From Symbiodinium natans (lineage: Eukaryota > Sar > Dinophyceae > Suessiales > Symbiodiniaceae), in assembly GCA_905221605.1 (NCBI GenBank), contig CAJNDS010000337.1:62001-126000 (forward strand): DNA of 64,000 nt. Direction: 5' to 3'. Shown here one piece after another: positions 1 through 10,703 of this stretch. A program made the position numbers and the translations under genes. Positions within the stretch are counted from its first letter, which is position 1; every line of letters starts with the position of its first letter. The notes below the pieces were generated by a model. It had not been told where the DNA came from. It searched no databases and worked only from the letters and a program-made list of their open reading frames with translations.

Positions 1-508
1 CAGCTATAAACATCTGCGTAGTGCCTTGGGACCAACCGATGAAGGTCAGCTTCTGCTGCGAAGAAACATTCAGCACGTATCTGACGTTTGCTACAACATC
101 GAAAGTCGCCATCTCATCGAAAGTGAAATTCCAAAACTCCTTGTTCAAGAACGGCTTTAGCGTGGTGTGGTTTCGGCTAAAAGTGTTTCCACGACTGTTT
201 GGCAACCACACATCGTAGCCCATTTGCCACAGCAGGATGGCAAGCGATTTGTCGACGGTGTTCACGAGCCAGCACCATGCGGATGCCAGGATGCCATGCT
301 GCAATAGAACCACAGGACTCGAAGGTCGCGGAAGACGAAAGGCTCTCAATATGTACCCATCGTCTGTGTGTACGAAGTGCTCTTCGACAGAGATGCCATA
401 CCTGCTCAAATACTCCTCAATTGTGTCGCTGTTCTTGATCACTGGCATAGGCTCGGCAAGTGACTTGCCAGCGGCCCAGCAAAGTACCAGAGCTCCCAAC
501 GGGATCAT
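1..508 (-). CDS. Acid lipase (LIPA/gastric lipase family), N-terminal part, runs off left edge
   Basis: This frame is open without a stop from the ATG at 508 to the window edge, about 169 codons. It starts with a hydrophobic signal peptide (residues about 1-20, MIPLGALVLCWAAGKSLAEP). Next come the AB-hydrolase-associated lipase block (EEHFVHTDDGYILRAFRLP), the oxyanion-region segment VVLLQHGILASAW, the family hallmark GYDVWLPNSRGNTFSR, FDEMATFDV, and the nucleophile elbow GWSQGTT with the catalytic Ser. The Asp and His of the triad lie beyond the edge. Family members hydrolyse cholesteryl esters and triacylglycerols in acidic compartments or after secretion; here that role is inferred. The frame stays open upstream of 508, so an earlier start or upstream exon is possible. 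No intron is visible in this part, unlike the other genes in the window. Confidence 0.85.
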   Translation of the reverse strand, partial: MIPLGALVLCWAAGKSLAEPMPVIKNSDTIEEYLSRYGISVEEHFVHTDDGYILRAFRLPRPSSPVVLLQHGILASAWCWLVNTVDKSLAILLWQMGYDVWLPNSRGNTFSRNHTTLKPFLNKEFWNFTFDEMATFDVVANVRYVLNVSSQQKLTFIGWSQGTTQMFIA

Positions 509-548
509 GACACCGAATGGCACTAAGAACAAAGGGCCTTTTGTGTGA

Positions 549-2834
549 AGACACCCTTCACAGTTTGAGCAGAACCTTTCCGCAACTTCGATGCCCAATG
601 AGCAAGCCCATGGAACTAGAGGAGACTTCGCAGTTAACTCTGCTTTGGCGGCTCTGAGGGTCCGGCTGCTGATCACCTAGCAAAATGGGAGCACAGATCC
701 TCTAGCAAGCGAAAAACCCGGCGAAGGCCGTCTTCCCGGGAAGACGGCCGAATGCCCCTGTGACCGGCTTTAACCGGTGGTTGAACTCCGGTCTATCTCC
801 ACTTCTAGCTTGGAATCCTTCCAAACCTTCTTCACCTCCAAGTATTATCTTACTGTTCTGTGATTGCTGCTTCGCTCAGACTGACTTTGCACTTGCGAAT
901 GTGGAAAACTTTCTCATCTCAACCTGAACCTTGGGATTTGCAGTTCCTGCGTCAGTAATGAACCAGGCGCATGGGCTGGTGAAGCCGTATCGTTCACAGA
1001 GCCAGAGAGACGCAGGTATCGATGTGAGTCCATGACGCAACATGTACAAGCTGCAGCTAACGTGCCTCAGCGAGAGCACTGTTCCCAGAATACATATGCG
1101 CCCTAAGACACCCGCAAAGGTGTGCTAGTACATGGAGATCATGAACATCGCACAGATGTCGAAGAGGGGCTCAAGATGGCTAAAGATGGCTAAAGCATGA
1201 GCACCGAGTGCTGCGACTAATTGCAGGTTGTGCGAAACTTGTCATTGTCCGGCATTGTCCAGCCTTCAAGCTGTGGTGGAGGTTGCGCACCTGGCACCAA
1301 AGGGGCCTCTGCAGGTGCATTGAACAGCGTGTCGTGCAAACATGATCCGCTGCCCTGAAGAGCCCTGAGGAGCCCTGAGGAGCCCTGAGGAGCCACTGCT
1401 GAGTTGAGCTGCTCTGTTTTTGGCCACTCTCGCCACTCAATTACGGACTCTCAGAAATATCTGCAACATATCTCTTATGGTGGTAAGCCCCACACAGCAC
1501 GAAGTGCATTGTACGAGTTCTCCATGAGGGATGGACGAAAGAGTCCCACCTGCGAGAAATAGAAATGCAGCAGAGGGACACGTCTAAAACATGTTGCGCA
1601 CGGAACATGAAGGCCCATGAGGGTACTTCCCACCTTCTGCTGGTCTTTCCGGGGCCTCATCACGAAAGTGCCACACTTGGCATCCAAGATCATGCAAAGA
1701 CTCTCTGCACTTCAGCATGGCTTTGTTGCAGCATTCCTTTCGTGAGATAAGTGCAGGTGTGCCCTAACATGTTTTCTTTTTCGGAAATGGGCCCCTGGAT
1801 CTGGGCAGACTTGCCCCTCAATCTGGCCACGTTTGTCCTTCAATCTGGCCGATTGAGCCTTTGATCTGCCAAAGCCCAACCGACAATGGCCAGCAGAATA
1901 TCGGATAGCTGCATATGGTATGGTGCAGCTAGTACATGTCTACCAAATTTAACCTTTAGGCCTGTACTTATAGTCCAGAGTCTAGATCCGGTTGTGTGAG
2001 GCCTGCTTTGCCGCACCCGGTTTATAGCAGAGTCCAAGCCGTTGAAGCCAAACTTTCCGCAAGAGCACACTGTTACGATGCAGTTTCAGACTGGTTTGTT
2101 TAGCACCGGGGAACCGGGGAACCGCGCCCATCTGGACAATGTGCCTACATCATTGGCCCGACGATGTTCGGGCTTTGGGGGGAACCTCTCAGCCCAAAAT
2201 TTGCCCCTAAGCCCCCCAAAATAAGCGACAAGTCTGCAACCCGAAACCACACCTCATTTCTGAAGTGCGGGCTGCCAGAAACACGATGCAACATGTGAAA
2301 GAAAGCTGTGGCACATAGCAGAAGACCTCAAACATCGAAGCTGCCGCAGGACTGACAAGCACCCCCTTTCCCCTTTCCGCTTCCCACGGTCGCATTTTGG
2401 GTTGTTTGGACCCGGAAGGCCACATCTGCCGCTTAAATCGCTCCAGCTAAGGAGCGAGTTTGGAGCCCAAGAACACGCCACAAATCTAGCGTACACTCGA
2501 TTACCGCAATTTGCCTTACTTTTCCCGTCGGACTTGCCTCTATCTTGGGGGGGTTCACTGGGCGAGTCTCGGGGCTATAAGGAGGAATGGCCAAGATGGC
2601 CAAGTCTGAGATTTCTCAGTGAAATACTGTTGGGGCAGCTGGAGCAGCCTGTCTATAGGTGCACAAAGCGGAAGGCAACAGACCGTGCACCATAAGGCTC
2701 TAAGGTTTAGGAATCGGGAATAGGCTAGCCAATAAAACGGCACAATTTTCAAATGGGTACGCCCCCTAGGAAACCGCGGTCCGCAAGCGGACGGTTCGCC
2801 AGGACCAGAGGCAGTTGAAGCCCCTCCCAGCAGG

Positions 2835-2835
<1 letters not shown>
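549..2835. other. Stretch with no recognised gene
   Basis: No domain or convincing exon was seen on either strand. The stretch holds a perfect 24-bp palindrome at 726-749 and a 10-bp tandem (AGCCCTGAGG, three exact copies plus one variant) at about 1352-1394. Open frames here are short and have no coding character. Confidence 0.4.
726..749. repeat. Perfect 24-bp palindrome
   Basis: The sequence reads GGCCGTCTTCCC followed at once by its exact reverse complement, centred on CCCGGG. A second, weaker inverted pair (ACCGG...CCGGT) follows at about 761-778. It lies about 220 bp upstream of the lipase start. It could be a recombination scar, a cruciform site or a transposon-end remnant; nothing in the sequence decides. 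Confidence 0.9.

Positions 2836-2924
<89 letters not shown>
2836..2924. repeat. Homopolymer of 89 C
   Basis: An uninterrupted C run, followed by short C runs broken by A and T up to about 2960. Polyproline and polyglycine frames across it are artefacts. Its length may be inexact, since such runs are hard to sequence and assemble. Confidence 0.9.
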
Positions 2925-3019
2925 ACCCCTCCCCCCCACGCCCCTCCCCTTTTCCCCGCCAAGCCACTACAGAATATTGGTGAGCGAGGCTCAACTGGTG
3001 TGTGATGCATTACACGAGC

Positions 3020-3180
3020 CGAAAAGTCTAAGCTTGAACCTAAACCCTAAACCTTAAACCTTAAACCTAAAGCCCGAAGCACTCAACCCTCAAACCTTCA
3101 ACAAACCCCCTGCCCCCCCCCCCCCCCCCCCTTCCCCCCTGCCCCCCTTCCCCCCCCCACCCCCCCTAACCGCCCCTGAG
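3020..3180. repeat. Degenerate CCCTAAA-type tract followed by C-rich runs
   Basis: Positions 3040-3105 carry variants of AACCCTAAACC and AACCTTAAACC. From 3106 to about 3170 the sequence is nearly pure C with scattered T, A and G. Confidence 0.7.
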
Positions 3181-3275
3181 GGGCCTGGCTCAACCCTACG
3201 ATCAATCCAAGCCGAACCGTCTCTTGAACCTTATCTAAGTTCTAAAGCTATGTGTTAGTCCACACATCAAAAGTA

Positions 3276-3856
3276 GGACGACAGCAAAACGACGAAGGGA
3301 CGACGGTGGGACGACGGAGGGACGATGGTGGGACGACGGAGGGACGACGGCAGGATGGCGGGGGGACGACGGCAGGACGACGGGGGGACGACGGGGGGAC
3401 GACGAGGGGACGACGGGGGGACGACGGGGGGACGACGGCTGTCGCGCCGTCGTCGCGCCGTCGTCTCGTCGTCGTCGCGCCGTCGTCGCGCCGTCGTCGC
3501 GCCGTCGTCACGCCGCCATAAGGCCTAGTTTAAGCCCAAACTAGGCCTTATTTCCCGTCATAAGGCCTAGTTTAAGCCCAAACTAGGCCTTACGACGGCG
3601 GGACGACGGCGGGACGACGGCGGGACGACGGCGGGACGACGGCGGGACGACGGTGGGACGACGGTGGGACGACGGCGCGACGACGGCGCGACGACGACGT
3701 CCCCCTGTCGTCCCCCCGTCGTCCCCTCGTCGTCCCTCCGTCGTCCCCCCGTCGTCCTGCCGTCGTCCCCCCGTCATCCTGCCGTCGTCCCTCCGTCGTC
3801 CCACCATCGTCCCTCCGTCGTCCCACCGTCGTCCCTTCGTCGTTTTGCTGTCGTCC
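3276..3856. repeat. Large inverted repeat (palindrome) built from a GGGACGACGG-type unit
   Basis: The left arm (about 3276-3435) is an array of 10-11 bp units such as GGGACGACGG. The right arm (about 3697-3856) is its reverse complement: 3276-3299 and 3833-3856 match perfectly, and the order of variant units (GGATGG, CGATGG, CAGGA) is mirrored with only a few substitutions. The spacer of about 260 bp holds CGTCGTCGCGC repeats and two copies of a hairpin (TAAGGCCTAGTTT, AAGCCC, AAACTAGGCCTTA) at about 3522-3548 and 3560-3592. The mirrored order shows that the second arm arose by inverted duplication, not by independent expansion. Frames through it are open on both strands but are repeat artefacts. 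Confidence 0.9.
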
Positions 3857-4044
3857 CCCCCGTCGTCACCCCGTCGTCGCGCCATCGCACCCTGTCGTCG
3901 CGCCGTCGTCAGCCCGTCGTCGCGCCGTCGTCACCCCGTCGTCGCGCAGTCGTCACCCCATCGTCGCCGTGTCAAAGTCCTGACGTCTAGACCCCTCTAG
4001 CTGGACTAGAAACCATACCCCACATATCTCTAGAATTTAGATAA

Positions 4045-4620
4045 CCTAAACCCCAAAAAACCCTAAACCCCAAAGCGTGAACCTTGAGCCCTAAGCCCTC
4101 AATCCTAAACTAACCCTCAACCCTAAACCCCAAACCATAAACCATAAACTCGGAACCCTAAACCCTAAACCCAACCCTTATTGCTTGGGGTCCAGCGACT
4201 TGGGCGCTGCGGAATCACCATGCTCACGCGGATGCGCTGGGCCGGGCCGAGGCGGGTCGCGTAGCGTTAAAATGAAAGGACCGGATAACCCCACATGCAA
4301 AGTTATCTATTCGCAAAGAGTGTATAAGTAAATATGAGTGAGAAGATGAGAGAGAGTGAGCGAGTGAGCGAGTGAGCGAGTGAGTGCGTGAGTGCGAGTG
4401 AGCGCGGAAGTGTGAGTGCGTGATTGCGGAAGTGTGAGTCAGTGAGACAGTGAGTGTGAGTTGTGTCCTTCGCCGCTGCTTTGGTAGCGTGCAGGTGTGG
4501 GATTTAGGGCGACAGCTTCTTTAGGGGTTTAGGGTTAAGGGTGAAGGGTTAAGGGTTTAGGGTTAAGGGTTAAGGGTTAAAGGGTTTAGGGTTTAGGGCC
4601 TAGGGTTTAGGGTAAGATGG
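4045..4620. repeat. Mixed degenerate telomere-like and GAGTGAGC repeats
   Basis: Positions 4045-4180 carry CCCTAAACC variants. Positions 4345-4460 hold a GAGTGAGC-type octamer array. Positions 4515-4615 carry TTTAGGG, TTAAGGG and related heptamers on the plus strand. So the telomere-like unit appears in both orientations within 600 bp. No gene is seen. Confidence 0.7.
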
Positions 4621-5100
4621 TGTGTGGTGCGTTGGTGAAGAGAGTTGGTGGTACGTTGCTGAGTCATCGTTGGTGAGTCACGGTGCTAACGTTTCACATG
4701 TCCAGGGCCCCTAAATGTCGCGCCCGCCAACGTTCCCGAGGCGCGCGCGGCACCGGTCCAGGATGGTCCAGGGCCGCAAGGCCCCTTATAATGTAGATGT
4801 CATGGTGTCTGCGTCAGTCATGGCGCTCAGTCATGCTGTGTGTGTCAGTCACGGTGTGTGGCGCGTTGGTGCATAGCGTGGTAAGATGGTGTGTGGTGCG
4901 TTGGTGAGTCATGGTGAGTCATAGTGAGTCATGGTGTGTGGAGCGTAAGACGGTGTGTGGTGCGTTGGTGAGTCATACTAAGTCATAGTGAGTCATGGTG
5001 TGCGTGCATGGAGGAGGAGGGAGGAGGGGGGAGGAGGAGGAGGAGCAGGAGGCAGAGGAGGACGAGGACGAGGAGGAGGAGGAGGAGGCGGGACAGCCCC
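4620..5100. repeat. GTGAGTCATG-type repeats and a GGA-rich tract
   Basis: Repeated words GTGTGTGGTGCGTTGGTGAG and GTGAGTCATGGTGAG recur between 4615 and 5000, followed by a GGAGGA-rich purine tract at 5008-5090. No coding function is apparent. Confidence 0.6.
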
Positions 5101-5820
5101 AAAAGTAAGAACCCCACACGAAGGTGTGGGGAAATACAGAAGTAAGGATCAAATCCTACCACAAATAAGGGATCAAATCCTGATCATAAGGGTTGAATGC
5201 TGGCAAAATCAAGTCCCCGAAAATACGGTTTCAATCTACCAAGAATAACGACACAAATTCGAAGCTGAAGGTAAAATCCGACCCAGAATATGCCCAAGAG
5301 TAAGGGTCAAACCCAAACCCCCCAAAACGAGTCAAGTCCTACCAAGAATAAGGGGCATATCCCCCAAAATCAAAGTCTGACCCTGCCTAAGGGCCAACTC
5401 CTACCACGAAAAGGGGTCAAAAACCCTCAATACATTCAGACACATCACCGAAACTTGATGCCTGGCCGACGAAAGCTAGCCCGCGACCCCTGAACACTTA
5501 AACCTTTGAACCCCAAACGTCTGAACCCCGAAGACCCCTAAAACCTCTAAACCCGCAAGCCCCGAAAAACCAAAACCCCTGACACCCTAAACCCCTATAC
5601 CTTAACTATTAAACCCCTAGGCCCCCACATCCGTGAACCCCTCAAGTCCGGAACCCCAGACCCTAAACCTCAACCCCGAACTCCTCAACCCCTGGCCTAA
5701 ACTCCGAAATCCCAGAATCCGTGAACCCCAAAACCCTTAACCTAAATCCTTAACTCCTTAACCCCATAAACCCCCTAAACCCCTGATCCCCCAAACCCCT
5801 AAACTCCAATATAAATCCGT
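5100..5820. repeat. Long degenerate CCCTAAA/AACCCC-type array
   Basis: About 700 bp of diverged units such as AACCCCTAAA and CCCGAAACC, with a segment at 5120-5440 of repeated AAATCCTACCA-like words. It looks like a decayed telomere-type satellite. No gene is seen. Confidence 0.6.
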
Positions 5821-5933
5821 CTCCCACACCACCTCACGCGACCCCATGACACGCCACGCCACCACACCCACCACACCCCCATCATATGCCACCGCACTCC
5901 ACCCCAGGCAGCAACGCGCGACGACACATTGTG

Positions 5934-6058
<125 letters not shown>

Positions 6059-6059
6059 A

Positions 6060-7030
6060 GTTGTTCTTGTTGTTGCGTGGCTGCAGTCCATATCCATTTC
6101 AACACTATTGACCCCGTCGCCCCCCCCCCCAAAAAAATAAAAAACAAAGGACAGGTCGGTTTCCGTGAAACACTTCAATGATCCCCCCCTAAACAAAGAG
6201 CGACATTCCTGGCAGCCGCTCATCGAAGGCTCATCTGATCCATCCACGTATAAAACAAGAACAAACAAGTGTCAAAAAGAAGCCTTTAACTTGAGAAACG
6301 GCTGAACATGTATGGACTCAACAGCCATCTGACTGGGCAGCTCACACATCAACTCCTGTCCACCAGGGCTAGCTGACACAGCTGTAGGACTACTGGCTTT
6401 CAAGACTCTCTGGTAGACTCAAAGTGAAGACTGGAAAAGCAACAAGAAATAAGTAAAACAAGTGTCTCCACTCTGCAGGGGCGTCCTTTGGCATCCGCAG
6501 GCCCTCTGCCCGGCACGCGGCAGGCCCTGGATTCCTCGTATGCGTTTTTCTTATTCATTGTGTGTGTGTGTTTTGGCATGTTTTGGGGCCGACACCACAG
6601 GCATGGCCGCCATGGCGGCCATCGCAGAGCCGGATGCCCGAGGGCCAACGCCTCCAAAACCGGTTCGCAAGAGCTGAGAAGGAACAGCAGGAAAAACGCA
6701 GGAAACCGCAAGAAAACCGCAGGAAGCCGCAGGAAACCTGCCTCAACGTCTAAGGGGTACACAGCTTGACCGTGCACTAAGTTCAGCCGAAATCGCTTCA
6801 GACAAGAGGGCATCTCCGTCATGCTCCAAGCATCCAGAAAGAACATGCAAATATCATGCAAACCTTGACTGGAGCCTGGGCCATTGCTGCAAGCGCAGAT
6901 TCGAGCTGACCCTCGAGGCCAAACTCAAATAAGCTCCAGTGACTCCAGTGGACGCATCCGCGCATGATTGGCTGAGCTGATGACATCACCTGGCGTTCCC
7001 ATGCCGTTCCACTGCGCGCGCCTCGAGGAG
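6060..7030. other. Stretch with no recognised gene
   Basis: A C8-A8 junction lies at 6121-6137 and a short GCAGGAAACC-type tandem at about 6688-6745. No exon with coding character was recognised. Confidence 0.35.
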
Positions 7031-7129
7031 GTTCAATGCGCTACGGCCGGTATGGCGCCGGCTTGCGATAATGAGATGGAATGAGAGCGGGGCCCAGATC
7101 CAGCTGCGGCCTCGCAAAAACCAGCTCCA

Positions 7130-7500
7130 CTGTTCCATACTGTTCCCTTCAATGGAACCGTCATCCTCTCTTTGACACTCTGACGTCCTGAAAAAAGCTG
7201 CAGCTTCTGGCCTGGTCCATACCGGGTGGCGAGAAGCCTGACGTTCCAGTAAAGTGCAGCCACAAGCTCTGCCACAGATCTTGAGTCGTTTCGAAGATGT
7301 TCGAAGTAAAACGATGTCAATGCCAGCAAGGCGGCGCCCGCTTCACGCACCACGCGGCGCACGCAAACTTGCAGCGCGGCCGCAACCGCTTCAGTCGAAC
7401 TGCGCGAACGTGCGCCTTCCAGCCGTCCAGCTTCTGCGTACAGAGCTGCCTGAGCTGCCTGAGCTGCCTCCACCGAAAGATCTCGGCATGACGAATCATG
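7130..7500 (-). CDS. Unrecognised exon, Ala-rich helical
   Basis: The minus frame from about 7500 to 7130 encodes an Ala-rich, probably helical stretch (EAAQAAQAALYAEAGRLEG, then AVAAALQVCVRRVVREAG and LVAALYWNVRLLATRYG). Composition and third-position bias look coding, and the plus strand looks like its shadow. No ATG is seen, so it is probably an internal exon bounded by introns, with ends unresolved. No family was recognised. It may belong with the exons at 7.7-8.3 kb. Confidence 0.45.
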
Positions 7501-7734
7501 ACGAAGCTCTTGGGGAGCAAACTACGAAGCAGGTCCGGGCAGCCTCAAAACTTGCGTGCTGAAGGGCTTGGTGGTACCTGGCCCGGCAGTCCAAGCACAT
7601 ACAAGGCCCAAGGCAAGCCACAACCAAGCTGAACACTACCATGGCACTAAAGTCATCAAGATTCACAAAGTGCTTTGCTGTTTGTCTAGTTGATTCGAAT
7701 CAGACTATCAACCCCAGACAACACTGCAAAGCAG

Positions 7735-8260
7735 TTCCTGAACAGTAAAGCAAAGCGGACAGGCCTCTCAACAGAGTGTTTCCATGAGTTTCCGGAGCAT
7801 GTGAGCACTTCAGGTGCGAACAAGGTGCATGGCAGCTTCATATCTTGCTCGAGCAGCCGCTTCATACCTGCAAAACACTTCTTCTGTTGCCACTCAGGTG
7901 TACCATCAAAATCTTCTTTTTGCTGGACATACTGCAAGCAGTGGGACTTCAGGACAAAAACGTCCAACTGAGAGCGCACGTTGCTCGGTCGCCTCGGGCA
8001 GCGGCAATGCCCATCGCCTCTGCAGTTGTCGCAGGCACACGGCACTTAGCAGGTGATCCCACAGCGACCCACAGCGAACCACAGCGAGTACTGAACATGC
8101 AGGTGGCCAAGCACACGCACAGCACACCTCGATTGGATGCAAGGATTTGCTCTGAATTGATTCTTGCGCGTGAATTCTCTTGCATTTTCATTTGGAGCAC
8201 TTGGAGATGTGGGTTGACTTCTTCAGCGCCCACAAAGCTGCAAAAACGCCATGTCATCTC
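7735..8260 (-). CDS. Unrecognised exons, possibly same gene as 7.1-7.5 kb
   Basis: Two minus-strand stretches look coding: one at about 8140-8257 (GAEEVNPHLQVLQMKMQENS) and one at about 7735-7985 (LQYVQQKEDFDGTPEWQQKK, then MKRLLEQDMKLPCTLFAPEV). They are in different frames and would have to be spliced; junctions are unresolved. No domain was recognised. Confidence 0.35.
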
Positions 8261-8874
8261 CTTATCTTCATCAGCTTGTTTGTTAGCCTAATTGTCCTCC
8301 GGCGTCGTCGTGAACAAATTATTCTTCATCTTCATCCTCATCATCATTCTCACCAACAACAAGAGCAAGATCACAAGTTTTATCAGGTTTATGGTACGGT
8401 GCTGGGGGGTTGGAAACGAAAGAGAAACAAGTCCCAAGTCTTCAAGCGAATTTCAGGAGCAGATGCAAGGCTCCAACGACAGCCTCCTGCCAGCGACTCA
8501 CGTGCATAGCTGCAATTGCCGCTTGGCCCTGCAAGCAGAGCGAATACAGCAAATGGAGGGGGGCAAATGGGCAATGCAGCGCTGACTCAGAACTGCAGTT
8601 TTCCTGCAGAGCACTGAGGCCACCCAGGCCGTGGGGCCCCCGCTGAGCCTGCCGTGGCAAAACTTGTCTAAACAGAGACCATAAGATACCATCACGATAC
8701 CTACTGTTGCACATGCAGGGGGCTGGTTGCGGAGTCACGACTCAGGTCCAACATCCAAGCATTTCAGTCCTCGAGCTCTGGGTGCCTGCTCGAATGGTTA
8801 AAGCCTTGTTTTGTTGCTGGCGCTCTATGAGAGAGCCCATTCTGCGAGCCCTGAGAGCCATCCTTCCCTGCCGC

Positions 8875-9062
8875 GCTCTCTCTCTCTCTCTCTCTCTCCT
8901 CCATGGCGCCGAAGGCATTGGCCGCATTGGCCTCAAACTCCGGCACCTCGGAGGCGCGAGAACACACAGAGCGTGTCTCGGAACTCTGGCTGACTGAGAG
9001 AGAGTGAGAGCGAGAGAAAGAGCGAGCGAGCACGAGCAGAGCGATCTCTCTCTCTCTCTCTG
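8875..9062. repeat. (TC)n and (GA)n dinucleotide tracts
   Basis: TC repeats at about 8877-8898 and 9044-9061 flank a GAGAGA-rich stretch at about 8997-9035, so the tracts can pair with one another. The regions 8300-8870 and 9065-10700 show no convincing exon; the latter holds a GGTGCCGCAT tandem of four units at about 9740-9775. Confidence 0.6.
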
Positions 9063-10703
9063 AGGGTGGCCGCCCCCCCAAAGTGGTGCCCCCAAAAGTC
9101 TCCGGCCTGCGCCACGTGGCCGCGCAGATGCGGCTCGACCTATCGTGAGACATGCGAGAATGCCAGGGGGGTTTTGCGCTTTCTCACATGCCCATCAAAC
9201 TGACAAGGCTGCAGCGCTTCCAACTCCAAGCAGCTCGGCGACCTGTCGTAAGAAGCCCCGTCCCCATCGTGATAACCCTCCGTGCAAGCTTAGGCGGCAG
9301 CAGACAAAGCCGGTGCCGCTGCAGGTTGGCTGTGCGAGTACCTCCACGCAGCAAACAACCCTGACAACACTTGTAAGAGTGCACAGAAGGTCAAACTATG
9401 GATTCTGAGGCCTGCGACTCAGCAATTGTGTCCGCAGCTATTGAATGGTGCATTCTTGCGTTGAAAGCCCTTGATGTCACTCTGCAGCTGAAATTATTTG
9501 GGGATCACAGCACATGCTCAGCCTCATTATTTTCACAAGCCCACAGCTCCTCCCTGCCGTCGAAATCTGTCGAAAGATGACCAATGCTATCAGAATTAGG
9601 TCACCGGTGCGCTGGAGCAGCCACATGGGGAATGCTTGGTGAAGCTGCCTGTATACGTCATGCCTCGAGTTTCCAAGGCACCAAGCCGATCGGGATCCCG
9701 AACCGCCATCCTTTCAGATGCATTGTCGAAGAAACGAGGTGCCGCATGGTGCCGCATGGTGCCGCATGGTGCCGCCACCACAACACTTCTGCACCATGTT
9801 GCAGCATGTTGCCCTCCTATGCCCTCCTCACCATCTTGCGAGGCGAGGAAATAGGAGCTTTAGAACGAAGAACCGCCGGAGAGCCAGAGATCCCTTTCCT
9901 TGGTCCAAGAAAATAGTGACATCCGTATCAGATTGCTGAAAGAGACAAGAAATTTGCATCCCCGAGAGATCCTCGAAATCCTGAAAGACACAACGCTTCC
10001 GCATGTTCAATGCGTAAGACTGCTGGACAGCATCTGCCGCTTGCTCAGAGCTCGGAATACTTCAAGAAGAACCCACGCCATGGCGAATTAGCAAGTTCTC
10101 GTTCATCCGGCCAAAGAGATGTGCTAGCATACCAGCGTCCAAGCAATGTCACTTAGCTCGCATCTGCTCACCAATGTTGCTACAAGACAAACACGCCAAA
10201 CACACACGAAGACTGCAACCCGGCGGCCCTGAGGGCCGGAACATGAGCATGCTGAGGCATGCTGAGATGTGCTGAGATATTATCTTCTCGCGCTGAATTT
10301 GCATTTCTTCGATCTCTTTCAAATGTCTGATACCATTCCTCCGGCCCACATGAGCTCACATGCTCATTTACACCTGGCTGTTCCATGCGCGCATGAGCAT
10401 CATCAACACCAAATGCACGCACCAAGTGCCACTTGAGAGCATGTCAAACGAAAGCTCCCTCCCCCAACCCTGCGTCCACGCACCCCCTACATCCCTGAAT
10501 GTCAGGGCAAAGGTCCCTCGCAAGCGTCCTGCTTGGTCCAAGACAATGAGGTTGCAAACAAAACTCCCGCAAGCTTCAAGGAGCTGGCGTTCGTGACATC
10601 TGCGCACATGCGGGTCTTCAAAGTAGGTGGCACGCTCCAGCTTGCGCACTTAAGGAGTTTGATGTTCAAACTTCAAACATCTTCAAACCATTGTCAGCTG
10701 GAG

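Noticed and set aside
2555-3057. Polyglycine and polyproline frames across the C tract
   Set aside because: They are translations of the homopolymer with no coding-like flanks.
3248-4000. Arg/Asp/Gly- and Val/Pro/Ser-rich ORFs on both strands
   Set aside because: All come from the GACGACGG repeat of the palindrome, open in several frames at once.
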